Assembly: GCF_050003625.1 (NCBI RefSeq)
Contig: NC_134397.1
Location: 97,572,162 to 97,636,161 of the forward strand
Source: Haematobia irritans
Taxonomy: Eukaryota; Arthropoda; Insecta; Diptera; Muscidae
Reading direction: 5' to 3'
Length of the DNA: 64,000 nucleotides
In this document: positions 53,800 through 64,000 of the stretch, one piece after another
Numbering within the stretch: the first letter of the stretch is position 1
Layout of the letters: each line of letters starts with the position of its first letter
Notes under the pieces: generated by a model
What the model saw: the letters and a program-made list of their open reading frames with translations, nothing else
Database searches by the model: none
Told to the model about the DNA's origin: nothing
Position numbers and translations under genes: made by a program

Positions 53800-54616
53800 A
53801 TGTGTTTGCGTACTGAATTAATTTGCACTCAAATAAAATTTTCAGAACTGTATGTGTTGTTTAATATTGAAAACACTCCAATTTCATCCAAAAATAAATC
53901 ACCAAAACTTATACAACTAATTGAACAAAAATTTGCCCGACAAAATGAAATTATAGCGGCAAAAATTGAACAAGCCGTTACGAATGCTATGTCTGTTATT
54001 GAAAATAAGCTTCTTGATTTATCGAAAAACTTAAATGAGCTAGCAATGAGAGTGAATGAAATTGAAAAATCGAATAAATCAATGAATGAACTGAAACTAG
54101 AAATTGATGAATTGAAATCGAAAATAAGTCACCAAGAAAATGTTAATGTGTCCACAAACATAAGAATTTGTGGCATTCCCTCATATGAGGGTGAAAATCT
54201 GTTTAATATATTTAGGAACTTATGTGATTCTTTGAAGATTCCAGTTCCTAATATTAATAGCATTCAACGCATACGAAATTTTAAATCCAGAGTTAATGAT
54301 GGACCAATATTAGTAAAATTATGCTCCCCAGTCCACAAAAAACTTGTTTTTAAAATCTGTTGCAGCTTTTAAGCGTGAGAACAAGACACAACTTACTCTG
54401 GATATGTGCGGTTTTGATGGCAACAACATATTTTTTGTTAATGAGGACCTAACAAAAGATAATTTCAGAATTTTCCAGTCGGCGATTAAATATAAAAAAA
54501 TGAAAAAATTAACAGCTGTATTCACATTACGCGGGATCGTTCATGTGAAGCAAAATGGACAGGATAGAGGTGTGCGGATCGAATCTCTAGATGATCTTGA
54601 GCGGTTTGTTCGTTAA
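53800..54616 (+). pseudogene. CR1-like ORF1, coiled-coil RNA-binding, one frameshift
   Basis: 53800-54372 encodes a coiled-coil-rich region (about residues 30-125: heptad-like KFARQNEIIAAKIEQAV, ENKLLDLSKNLNELAMRVNE, KLEIDELKSKIS). It goes into NVSTNIRICGIPSYEGENLF, the usual RRM-like start in L1/CR1-type ORF1. A one-base shift in a T-run near 54350 moves the reading to 54344-54616 (SVAAFKRENKTQLTLD ... RGIVHVKQNGQDRGV). The coiled coil trimerises and the domain binds RNA. The start may be truncated. Confidence 0.75.
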
Positions 54617-56095
54617 AATTACACTTTTTCAAATTGAACTGCTACGACAAATCGATTTATACAAAATATATTTTAAATTTAAACTTGGAATTAAAATATC
54701 AATAACAATAATGGATTATCTAATAACACTTGTAATGCGTTGTTTCTCATATAACCTCAATGATAAATAATAATGGCCATTGTTCCAATGACGGCCTATA
54801 CAACATGGTTCGAATACTTTCCAAACACAAAACTGGTTTGTCAATTGTACATATTAATGCACAGAGCCTCAATAACAAAATGGACGAATTTAGAGAAATT
54901 TTCCAGTCCTCAAATATTGATATAATATGCGTCTCCGAGACTTGGTTCCATGTCAACATATCAAATGATATTTATGAATTAGAAGGATACAAACTATTTC
55001 GAGCGGATAGGGAATCCAATGCAGGTGGAGTATGCATGTATTTACGCAATGAAATGAGAGGAAATCTTAAACTTAAATCTGAATGCAGTAGTCCAATTGA
55101 ATATCTGTTTTTGGAAGTTTATCCAGAAAATGGTGACAAAATTCTTATTGGAACTGTTTATAGACCAAATCGCAATATTCCAACTTCTTATATTTTGGAC
55201 ACTCTTGAACTTTTAACAATGTACTATAATGATGTCATAATCTGTGGAGATTTCAACAGCAATCTTCTTGTGGATAAGATATTATCTACATCTATGAACA
55301 CTTTTGGTTTATATTCAATTAATACGACAATACCAACACATTATACACATACTGGAAACACTCTTATCGATGCTATTTTTGTTAACTGTCTGAATAAGAT
55401 ACTTTTATACGACCAACTGTCTGCACCAACATTCTCTAAACATGACTTGCTCTTCATGACTTACGACGCAAAATTCCGTCAGAAACGCATTGAATATGAG
55501 TTGAGAGACTTTCGTAGATTAAATTATAACCTACTGAATAAAATGGTTAATAATATTGCTTGGGATAATATTTATTACTTTGATGATGTGGAGGACCAAG
55601 TGAATTTCATGCAGCAAAATATATCAACACTGTTTAATGCATCCGTTCCGTTAAAAATCATTAAAAGTAAACCCAAACAACAGCCTTGGTTCAATCAAGA
55701 AATTAAGACATCAATCAGTAAACGTGATTTAATATACAAACGGTGGAAACGCTATAAAACTGTTGAGCTACACGAAGAATTCAAAAATGCAAGACGTGAA
55801 GTCAACGAAAAAATTAAAGTCGCAAAAACAGAATTCTATAGACAACAATTTGGTATGGCAGTTGATAGTGGATCAAAGTGGAAAGTAATCCGTGATATTG
55901 GTATTGGGAGAAAGCACTCAGCGCCAGCTGATATTGATGTTGATAATCTGAACGAAATCTTTGCGCGTCAATCCATTTCTACTAATGCGTCAAATGATTT
56001 AGCATACCCGATTATAACATCAAATTATGATGATTCTAATATCGAATTCAATTTTAACTGTGTTGAACAATGTGAAGTCCTGAAATGTTTCCTAT

Positions 56096-57276
56096 AGGCC
56101 GGTATGCACCTCTAGCGAAAAATTTCATTCCCATAAGAAATGCATTGCTATTTATGCTAACGAAATTTTCGGTAGCGTTCAATTTCGTAAGCTGGTACGC
56201 ACCTCTAATGAAAATAACAGGGTTGTCAAAAGCATATTTTGGCAGCAAACATTTAATTTATTACAATCATTGTGTGCGTAAAAGTTTTAAAAGGTCTGTA
56301 AATAATAAACAATTTATTTGAGGAATATTTGGAATATACACCAAAAAAAAAGTGAACCCACCATGGAAGAAAATGTAGGTTTATTTTAGAAAATTTTAAC
56401 TAAAATAGTTTTCTAATTGCAACATGTTACAAATAAGTTTATAATTTTTGTCAAATTGAAGAAAATTTATTAAAAATAATTAATTTTTTTCTGGTATGTA
56501 AGAAAATTTCATATGTTGAAGGAAAAAATTGGATTTAAAAATTGTTAAAATGTCTTTAGCGCTGTACGAAGTTCAAGACAGGTACAATTTTAGTAAAATT
56601 TACTCATTTGAGAGACTTATGAACTCAATTTAAGCAAACTTCTGCCATTTTAGGAAAATATGAACTAATTTATTTTTTAGTAAAATTGTGCACTATATTT
56701 GTATACAACTTTTTTTCTTATTTTTAGTTCACATCATTAAAGTTAGCAAAATATTATTCAAATAAGGAATATTTGCTCATATTGTGCAAAATCTAACTAA
56801 AATCAACTAATCTTCATGAACTAAAATAAAGTTCAGTTGGCATTAGAGCCCCTTTTTTCTGGGTGTATATTAACAATTTTTAAAAGCGATTAGCTGGTTT
56901 AAAATTTGTGTACACAGCCCTGTTTTTTTGTTGTAGACTTAAATAAATTTTTGCTACCGAAAATTTATTTAAGTCTACAACAAAAAAAAACAGATATGTG
57001 TACACAAATTTTAAACCAGTTAATCGCTTTTAAAAATTGTTAATATATGTTCCAAATATTCCTCAAATAAATTGTTTATTATTTACAGACCTTTTACGCA
57101 CACAATGATTGTAATAAATTAAATGTTTGCTGCCAAAATATGCTTTTGACAACCCTGTTATTTTCATTAGTGGTGCGTACCAGCTTACGAAATTGAACGC
57201 TACCGAAAATTTCGTTAGCAATAGCAATGCATTTCTTATGGGAATGAAATTTTTCGCTAGAGGTGCATACCGGCCT
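56096..57276. mobile_element. Palindromic AGGCCGGTATGCACC element, copy 2
   Basis: The left end AGGCCGGTATGCACCTCTAG mirrors the right end CTAGAGGTGCATACCGGCCT. Arms of about 330 bp run GCATATTTTGGCAGCAAAC, GGTCTGTAAATAATAAAC, AAAGCGATTAGC and meet in a hairpin (TTGTAGACTTAAATAAATTT / AAATTTATTTAAGTCTACAA, 56932-56983). TAT flanks both sides (56093-56095, 57278-57280). The left arm is interrupted by another element (56339-56866). Short copy at 21677-22090. No coding sequence. Confidence 0.9.
56339..56866. mobile_element. Nested TIR element, CACC(C)A ends
   Basis: Left end CACCAAAAAAAAAGTGAACC and, inverted, CACCCAGAAAAAAGGGGCTC, flanked by TATA on both sides (56335-56338 and, approximately, 56866-56869). 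Without it the palindromic arm reads GGAA..TATATTAACAA as in the copy at 22010. It is AT-rich with no transposase. Superfamily not assigned. Confidence 0.75.
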
Positions 57277-59118
57277 TTATCTATAAAATCAAATGCTGAA
57301 GGAACAGACGAACTAAGTCCAAAATTCATTAAATTATTGCTTCCAAAGTGCCTGCCCTATTTCACTTTCATTTTTAATACAATTCTCACAAAATCTGTTT
57401 TCCCCAAGTCATGGAAATTTACCAAAATTATTCCTTTACCTAAGCCTAAATCAAATGAATTTCGTCCCATAGCCATACTGCCATATCTGTCGAAAGTTCT
57501 GGAACGTATTATGTGCAATCAAATGAACACATATATTAAATCGCACAACCTTATAACAGAGAAACAATCAGGATTCAGACCTCAAAGAAGTTGTATCACC
57601 GTGTTTACGGATGTAATTGAGTATCTGAGATCAAAACTGGATGAAAACATGGTATCTGTACTTGTACTGCTTGATCATAGTAAGGCGTTCGACACTGTGA
57701 ACCATGGAATCTTAACACGAAAATTAAAACAAATGTTTTACTTTTCTGACTCTGCCTGCAGGCTTCTTTCTTCGTACTTAAGCGGCAGAACACAATCTGT
57801 TTATCACTGTAATAAACAATCTAGTGCGCTGAATATCAACAAAGGTGTTCCACAGGGATCATTGGTTGGTCCGCTATTATTTTGCTTGTATGTAAATGAT
57901 CTGCCTGCAGTTTTACGGTATTGCAAAGTCCACCTATATGCTGATGATGTTCAAGTTTATGCTAGTACATTTGTTAATAAACTGCCAGTATGCATCGAAG
58001 AAATTAATAAGGACTTGGAAAGAATAAATAATTGGGCACTAACGAATGAACTTATGATCAATCCCACCAAATCGAAATGCTTGTTTATTTACAAGAAAAA
58101 TGTCAAGATAAACAAGCAACTTCCGATATATATTAATAATGAGGTGATAAACACTGTTCAATCTGCAACAAATCTGGGAGTTACTTTTAATGAGCATCTA
58201 ACTTTGACTAACCATATTCAAAGCAATATTGCTAAAACCTACGGAATGTTGCGTAACTTGTGGACTGTGCAATCATCAACACCACATCATATTCGAATGC
58301 TTCTATCCAAAACGTATCTTATTCCTGTTCTTCTGTATGGAGTTGAAATATTTGGAAACTGTAGCAGCGCTGATAAGCAAAAGCTAAGAGTAGCTTATAA
58401 CAATATTGCAAGATATGTATTCAATAAAAAACGCTATAACCGAATTTCTACATTTGCCTACCAACTATTCAACATGACTTTCGACAGCTTTTTAAATTTC
58501 AAATGTCTTGTATTTTTCCAGAAAATTATTTATACTGGTGAACCAACATATCTGTATGATAGACTTCAATTTTCTCGATCAAATCGAGGGAAGAGGATCA
58601 CTCAACTTCGCTATAAATATGCTGCATCTGAGAATCAATTCCTGATCTGCGCAATACGTCTTTGGAACAATCTTCCTACCCATATTCAGTTAATAAGCAA
58701 CGCATTTCAATTTAAGAAAACACTTCAATAATTTTTTAATAACCAAGTTTAAGTAAACTTTTTTTTAATTTTCTTTCATTTTTTACTTATTATCCATATA
58801 TAAATTCATTATTAATTTTAACAATTGTAAGCATTTTTGTTTTGTACCATCTACTTATCTACCTTACTATTCTTAAATGCTTTCTTTTCTACTTTTTTTT
58901 TGTTTTTTCAATCATATTTTACAATTATTATTATATTTATACATCTTTTTTTTTTATTATATTTTTTATTTTTTTTTTCTTTCAATTGCAATGTTAATTA
59001 TCAGACTGTGATGCGAAAATAACATTATTTTTACCTAGTACTGTAACTTATAAGATATAAAATCTTGTTGTGCTAGGACAAATCAAATTTATAAATAAAA
59101 TAAATAAAATAAAAAAAA

Positions 59119-59630
59119 ATGGTAAATAATTCGATGGTTGATGGTTTTTTACACGTGTACATATAACTACTGCGTTCAATATCAAATGATAAAATGTGCA
59201 ATAGTATTACAGTGCAAATACGATTATGTGGGCTATTGTGTAAATACTTGTTGCTGTGTGTTGAATTATGTCGGTGTGAATGCAAAATGTATGATCAATT
59301 TGATGTCTTGGTTAAGTACGCTCGTAATTCAATATAAATTATTGTGCATTAATTTATTAATATTTTAGCAAAAGTTGTTGTTTTTGTAAACAAACTATAG
59401 TGAGACGGGCGTATATTTCAATATTAAATTTATTTGTTGTATTTATATTCACTTTTTCAATCAAAAAAAAAACAAATATTAATTGAGTTTAATTTAATCG
59501 AAATTATCATATGATCATACGCTGCGCATTAATTTAGGTGCATTAGGTGTAATTTGGTGTCTGACTACGCTAATTGAAACGGGGGTGATACGGTAACACT
59601 GACACAGCTGATTGATTGTCACTCATCATA
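59119..59630. other. Spacer
   Basis: No gene recognised. GGGTGATACGGTAACACTGAC at 59583 shares GGGTGATACGGT with the Tc1/mariner-type end at 59799 and may be a solo end of the same family. Confidence 0.35.
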
Positions 59631-59796
59631 CCCAATAAACACAAACGTTTGAAAAATGCTAAATTTCAACAATTTTTCAAATATTTTTTCAAAGGATTAG
59701 GGTAATATTCAAGTTAAGAAATTGTTGAGAAAATCGCGTTCTTAACAAAAAACAGACATTACCCTCAACAGTAAAATTCAACACATTAGCAATAAT

Positions 59797-60567
59797 AAAG
59801 GGTGATACGGTCAAAATCTGGTCGATATAAGCTTGACGTATTTCTTTCAATTTTGCATTTAAAAAACCTGAACACCCCTCATTTGGAAGGTGTATGTGTG
59901 TAGAATGTTGCTCCTATTTTGATTTTGGAATTCACTCTTCAGTTGTCAAAATGCCGTCCAAGCAAGAAGAGCAGCGTATCAAAATTTTGCTCGCGCATCG
60001 CGAAAATCCGAGCTACTCGCACGCAAAGCTGGCAAAACCGCTAAAAGTTGCCAAATCAACCGTTACAAAAGTAATTAAAGTGTTTGGTGAACGTTTGTCG
60101 ACAGTCAGGAAGTCTGGATCGGGGGGAAATCGAAAACCGGAAGCCGCTGAGACGACAAAGAGAGTTGCCGGTAGTTTCAAGCGAAACCCTAACCTCTCTC
60201 TCCGAGATGTCGCAAATAAGCTGGGTGTATCGTCTACAACCGTGCATCGAGCCAAAAAACGAGCCGGACTATCGACTTACAAGAAGGTAGTGACTCCAAA
60301 TCGCGATGGTAAACAAAATACGACGGCCAAAGCGCGATCCCGGAGGCTGTACACGACGATGCTGACGAAGTTTGACTGCGTGGTAATGGATGACGAAACC
60401 TACGTCAAAGCCGACTACAAGCAGCTTCCGGGACAGTAGTTTTATACGGCAAAAGGAAGGAGAAAGGTACCAGATATTTTCAAGCACATAAAACTGTCAA
60501 AGTTCGCAAAGAAATATCTGGTTTGGCAAGCCATCTGTACCTGTGGCTTGAAAAGCAGCATTTTCAT
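59797..60567 (+). mobile_element. Truncated Tc1/mariner-type element (maT-like)
   Basis: The left end AGGGTGATACGGTCAAAATC and the untranslated leader are followed by a transposase. The right half is missing, ending at the hairpin starting 60568. No right terminal repeat. Inserted in the left arm of the foldback element. Confidence 0.8.
59951..60567 (+). pseudogene. Tc1/mariner-type transposase, truncated
   Basis: ATG 59951 (MPSKQEEQRIKILLAHREN). Two DNA-binding helix-turn-helix segments: SHAKLAKPLKVAKSTVTKVI (about residues 24-43) and LSLRDVANKLGVSSTTVHRA (about 80-99). Then the start of the DDE core with CVVMDDETYVKAD, holding the first catalytic Asp. After LPGQ a TAG (60437-60439) replaces a Glu codon. 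The frame goes on (FYTAKGRRKVPDIFK, LSKFAKKYLVWQAICTCGLK) until about 60567. The second and third catalytic residues are lost. Resembles maT/DD37D-type elements; family from memory. Confidence 0.85.
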
Positions 60568-60623
60568 GCATTTGAAAAACGCTCATCCTCCCAATAAACA
60601 CAGGATGAGCGTTTTTCAAATGC
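60568..60623. repeat. Perfect 22-bp-arm hairpin with CCCAATAAACAC loop
   Basis: GCATTTGAAAAACGCTCATCCT (60568-60589), loop CCCAATAAACAC (60590-60601), exact reverse complement (60602-60623). The loop equals the terminal repeat of the surrounding foldback element. Confidence 0.9.
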
Positions 60624-60955
60624 AACAACTTTTCAGTTTGAGGGTAAATATAATTTTCAACATAAATTCAACTTGACTTGAAATAGCTCATCTTCAATAC
60701 ATCTTCAAATTGTTTGCGAATTACTTACAATTTGCCAAAATGTTGACGAAATCTTTGAAAAGGTGTTGAAGATAATATGAGAAAGCTTTGACAAAATAGT
60801 ACACTAAAATGCAACGAAAAAACCATGTGGTTTTCAATACTTATTTGTGCAACGATGTTCGTGGTCAATTGCAAGAAATAAAAAAAATGTAAAATTTTAG
60901 ACAAATAACCAAATAGTTTATAAAAATAGGTAAGTGAAAATAAAAATGAAATAAA

Positions 60956-61260
60956 ACTTTTAGGAAGTCACTAAATGTATATCTCTTTGCAGAAAACTAA
61001 AATGATGGATTCTACGTTCTTGAAAACATTAAAAAGCTGACCAATGAAAAAATGGTGGACAATTAACTGGAACTGCTTCAAATAGATTATAATAATTGGT
61101 ACGTCAATATGAAAAATTAAATCAACACTTTAAAGAAGTCACTAAAATTAAATCTCTTTGCAGAAAACTAAAATCTTTGGATGCTACATTCTTGCAAACA
61201 ATAGGAAGCTGACCAATGAAAAATGAGTGGCTTATTGACAAGAAAAAATTTCCAGAAACA
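60956..61260 (+). repeat. Diverged tandem duplication, period about 171 bp
   Basis: GAAGTCACTAAATGTATATC and GAAGTCACTAAAATTAAATC (60964, 61135) each begin a unit. TCTCTTTGCAGAAAACTAAA and AAGCTGACCAATGAAAAA follow in both. TTTGCAG|AAAAC looks like a splice acceptor, but no open frame supports an exon. Confidence 0.75.
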
Positions 61261-61835
61261 TTACAAGTGCAACCAAATAAAATTGTTAAAAACAACAAAT
61301 TGTGGAAATCGACAACTTCTGGATGAAAATGTGCATCACATCGTCAGTTTAATTCATATGCTATTATCACTTTAAAATGGATATTTTGTGAATTCCTTCT
61401 GCTGGAAATCAATTCTAACACGCGGTCCAGTACGTTCCTAATTTCAAATTGCCCGCATGTTAATAAAAGGAAAGAACCAAAAGGAAGGAAATCGAATTAT
61501 CAATGCAAAAGTGTTTACTAGTAATGTTTAAGATATTTAAAGTTTTGTTGTTTGTGTTTTTTTGTTCTTATTTGTTGATATGTTTAATAAGATTATTATT
61601 TATCAATTGGTATTGTAGTGTATTATGTAGTGTAGTGTATTATTATATATTTTATTTTGATGAAAATGAATAAATTATACAAAATTCATAGAATTTTGGC
61701 TTTGACTTTCAATTTCATACAAATTTAGGTTGAAAAGTATTTGCAACGATGTTAATTTTGAATTTGACTCGCATCGAAAATTGTTTGACAAATTATTGAT
61801 TAGCGATGCATTTCAAATTGAGGATAACACTTGAG
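61261..61835. other. AT-rich interior, nothing recognised
   Basis: Interior of the foldback-like element. No coding sequence. A short direct repeat of TAGTGTATTATGTAGTGTAG lies near 61616. Confidence 0.4.
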
Positions 61836-62053
61836 ATATTATTGCTAATGTGTTGAATTTCACTGTTGAGGGTAATGTCTGTTTTTTGTTGAGAAAGCGA
61901 TTTTCTCAACAATTTCTCAACTTGAATATTACCCTAATCCTTTGAAAAAATGTTTGGAAAATTGTTGAAATTTAGCATTTTTCAAACGTTTGTGTTTATT
62001 GGACTGTGTTTATTGGGATGTGTAATATTCTTTGTGGAATTTATTCACATATG

Positions 62054-62444
62054 ATCACAAATACATATTTGATGAAATGAAGAATATGAAAAATTTATTT
62101 TTACCGATAAATTTAAATGATTTAGCACAAACGCGTTTATTCCGTATAGAAAAAATCTGGGAATTTTAACGTTATCACTAATTTTGTCCAAACCGTTTAA
62201 AAAAAGAAAATTATTTGTTGGCATTAAATCAAATGAAGTGCTTCTTCTTGTTTTTCATTTCTCACTTCATACTAGTTCGTTGAACCAATGCATACCCTGC
62301 CAGCATTTCAAAGTTCCATTTCATCCTCATCGCTACCACAGACTCGTAAATGTCACCACAACCATCGCGAACTGTGATGGGGGAAGCATATCAAAAAGTA
62401 CAAAATGTACATGAAAGTATTTTGCCATCACTACTGTTAGAAGA
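62054..62444 (+). repeat. Left arm of an inverted duplication (identical part)
   Basis: Base-for-base reverse complement of 63610-64000 with coordinate sum 126054 at every tested point, for example the 76-codon frames 62184-62414 and 63640-63870. It covers unique-looking flank (62054-62294) plus the first 150 bp of CCCTGCC MITE copy E. The first mismatch is at 62445. Confidence 0.95.
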
Positions 62445-63069
62445 GCCATTTTATTTTTTGTGAAACGCCAAGCGCAACCAGCTTGTTATATTTTATTTAA
62501 ATAAAAACGAAAATAAAGTTTTGAAAACATAGATATTACGCTTAAAATTGTGAAAGGTATATGGTTTTCGACTTTCCTAATAGAATAAAGTGATCGTTTT
62601 TCAAATATTTTTCCAGGCACGCTGTATCCATCGAAAATAAACAAACTGGCTGATAGACGCTGCAATATGTAACTTTCTACTTAAAACTCGACATCATTCT
62701 TTTATTAATGCAAAAAATTATGTTAAATGTGATGAGATAAACGGAAAAATGTTATACTTATAAGAAATTATAAATGTTTAATCAAATCAATAAACATCTA
62801 CACAATCGTGTTTTACTTGACCACAATGATTCTTCTACAATTACCTTAAAATGCACTTTTTCTGATAGTTTGCAGGGGTTCTTATTGGCGTCCTTCGAAA
62901 TTGATCTAAATAGGCACCTAATAATTGCACTGATGAAAAACTTTTTCGTAGTAACTTGGCGTGGTACAACTTCTCAATAGTGACGACTAGTTTTTGATGT
63001 CGTATATGATTGTTTTCGACGTAGTGGGGATTCTCAGAAGCGCCCCAAATTCAAAAAATGTTGGCAGGG
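62295..63069 (+). mobile_element. CCCTGCC MITE, copy E, complete (775 bp)
   Basis: Left end CCCTGCCAGCATTTCAAAGT, right end CAAAAAATGTTGGCAGGG, flanked by TA (62293-62294, 63070-63071). This is the uninterrupted reference form of the family seen at 16741-18230 and 25700-27652. No transposase. Confidence 0.9.
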
Positions 63070-63109
63070 TATATACATACTAGAGGTCTGCATCGAATAA
63101 CTTTTCACT

Positions 63110-63759
63110 ACATGTATGTTGTACCACGCCAAGTTACTACAAAAAAGTTTCTCGTTTATAACAACGCCAATTAGAGCCCCTTCAAACTATCACAAAAAGT
63201 ACATTTTAAGGTAGTTGTAAAAGAATCGTTGTAAAACACGATTCTGTAGATGTTTATTAATTTGATTAAACATTTATAAATTCTTATAAATATAACATTT
63301 ATACCACTATCACAACACATTTAACATAATTTTTTCATTAATAATAGAATGATGTTGATTTACAAGTGGGAAGTTTCATATTGCAGCGCCTATCAGCCAG
63401 TGTTTTTATTCTCGATGGAGGCAGCGTGTCTGGAAAAATATCTGAAAAACAATCACTTTATTTCATTTGGAAAGTCAAAAATTGTTCACCAATATACCTT
63501 TTACAATTTTAAGTGAAATAACTATGTTTTCAGCACTTCATTATCGATTTTATTTAAATAAGTTATAAGAAGCTAGTTGCTCTTGGTGTTTCACAAAAAA
63601 TAAAATGGATCTTCTAACAGTAGTGATGGCAAAATACTTTCATGTACATTTTGTACTTTTTGATATGCTTCCCCCATCACAGTTCGCGATGGTTGTGGTG
63701 ACATTTACGAGTCTGTGGTAGCGATGAGGATGAAATGGAACTTTGAAATGCTGGCAGGG
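63110..63759 (-). mobile_element. CCCTGCC MITE, copy F, inverted, right end missing
   Basis: Reads leftward from CCCTGCCAGCATTTC at 63759 to TAACTTGGCGTGGTACAAC at about 63118, then breaks into unrelated sequence (TAGAGGTCTGCATCGAATAA). The first 150 bp are identical to copy E; the remainder differs by roughly 10% with small indels. Confidence 0.85.
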
Positions 63760-64000
63760 TATGCATTGGTTCAACGAACTAGTATGAAGTGAGAAATGAA
63801 AAACAAGAAGAAGCACTTCATTTGATTTAATGCCAACAAATAATTTTCTTTTTTTAAACGGTTTGGACAAAATTAGTGATAACGTTAAAATTCCCAGATT
63901 TTTTCTATACGGAATAAACGCGTTTGTGCTAAATCATTTAAATTTATCGGTAAAAATAAATTTTTCATATTCTTCATTTCATCAAATATGTATTTGTGAT
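63610..64000 (-). repeat. Right arm of the inverted duplication, runs off the window
   Basis: Mirror of 62054-62444. Identity is still perfect at the last base of the window, so the arm may continue beyond it. Confidence 0.95.

Larger units (their letters stand above)
54760..58731 (+). pseudogene. CR1-like ORF2: endonuclease and RT, insertion-disrupted
   Basis: 54760-56095 encodes the endonuclease: SIVHINAQSLNNKMDEF, CVSETWFHVNI, AGGVCMYLRNEM, IGTVYRPNRN, IICGDFNSNLL, TLIDAIFV, FSKHDLLFMTYD. A linker follows (DFRRLNYNLLN, QPWFNQEIK). The palindromic element at 56096-57276 introduces a stop. The frame resumes at 57277 (SIKSNAEGTDELSPKFI) with RT motifs IIPLPKPKSNEFRPIAILP, LDHSKAFDTVNHGIL, GVPQGSLVGPLLFCLYVNDL, LYADDVQVYA and the C-terminal RLWNNLPTHIQ, stop at 58731. 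No other stop or frameshift was seen over about 930 codons, so the element was young when hit. Confidence 0.93.
53775..59118 (+). mobile_element. CR1-like LINE, young, split by a palindromic element
   Basis: Contains ORF1 (53800-54616) and ORF2 (54760-58731), a long AT-rich 3' UTR, and a 3' tail of AAATA-type repeats ending AATAAAATAAAAAAAAATGG at about 59090-59118. The 5' boundary near 53775 is uncertain; GGTAAA at 53778 and 59120 may be a short target duplication. ORF2 lacks RNase H, as expected for CR1/Jockey-type LINEs. Confidence 0.85.
59631..62017. mobile_element. Foldback-like element with CCCAATAAACAC ends
   Basis: The left arm 59631-59795 (CCCAATAAACACAAACGTTT ... GGGTAATATTCAAGTTA ... 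CAACACATTAGCAATAAT) is inverted at about 61836-62002. A second TGTGTTTATTGGG follows at 62005-62017, and another CCCAATAAACAC lies at 60590-60601, so at least two related elements are nested or recombined here. The interior holds a truncated Tc1/mariner-type element and non-coding AT-rich sequence. Family unknown. Confidence 0.65.

Noticed and set aside
62184..63870. Two identical 76-codon open frames starting MSKPFKKRKL at 62184 and, inverted, 63870
   Set aside because: Identity is explained by the inverted duplication; the frame crosses a MITE boundary at 62295 and has no recognisable domain.
62054..64000. Inverted duplication as pure assembly artefact
   Set aside because: The inner arms differ by about 10% with indels, which a simple chimeric read would not give; still needs spanning reads.

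Overview
This is eukaryotic, AT-rich DNA from a fly, most likely a calyptrate/muscid fly. The evidence is a mariner of the irritans (Himar) subfamily, first known from the horn fly, with matching terminal repeats and transposase, LINEs with GGTTAGGTTA-type 3' tails, and fragments of fly-like host genes. Stomoxyini (Haematobia, Stomoxys) are plausible, but species cannot be fixed from sequence alone. No complete host gene, tRNA, rRNA or CRISPR array was found. Almost the whole window is layered transposable elements, and the layers can be dated relative to each other by nesting.

Layout. 1-5 kb: a hAT-like and a pogo/Tigger-like non-autonomous DNA element, a perfect 15-bp-arm hairpin, and a degenerate interspersed repeat ('family R') carrying a 680-bp (TA)n tract. 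5.2-9.6 kb: minus-strand shreds of one LINE family ('family L': ORF1, then endonuclease/RT/RNase H ORF2) and of a CR1-like LINE, joined end to end. 9.65-10.91 kb: a complete-length Himar-like mariner with two frameshifts. 10.9-14.8 kb: a four-level nest in which a family R copy holds a Tc1-like element and a Tigger element, and the Tigger holds a second mariner and a 242-bp MITE. 14.8-18.4 kb: a tandem repeat and nested MITEs. 19.8-21.7 kb: a cluster of broken host-gene pieces, namely a TEX10/Ipi1-like exon, RTEL1 helicase and XRN1/Pacman, with intron-like segments still present in the last two. 21.7-30.1 kb: palindromic elements and MITEs, including a MITE inside a copy of itself that in turn holds a piggyBac-type MITE.

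30.2-53.7 kb holds three long copies of LINE family L. LINE-1 (plus, 30248-34959) is decayed. LINE-2 (minus, 36711-42228) sits inside a BEL/Pao LTR retrotransposon (about 36152-46308, minus) and itself carries a 743-bp palindromic insertion with a host-like terminal exon. LINE-3 (minus, 48629-53659) is nearly intact, with a single one-base frameshift in ORF2. 53.8-59.1 kb is a young CR1-like LINE whose ORF2 is open except for a palindromic element, itself carrying another nested element. 59.6-64 kb has a foldback structure containing a truncated Tc1/mariner-type element, and an inverted duplication that runs off the window end with 391 identical bases per arm.

The elements relate as layers: DNA transposons and palindromes land in LINEs and R repeats, LINE-2 lands in BEL/Pao, and several palindromic or chimeric blocks carry host exons. 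The most unusual content is the captured multi-gene fragment block at 19.8-21.7 kb together with the palindromic insertion carrying a spliced-looking host exon at 38.1-38.8 kb.
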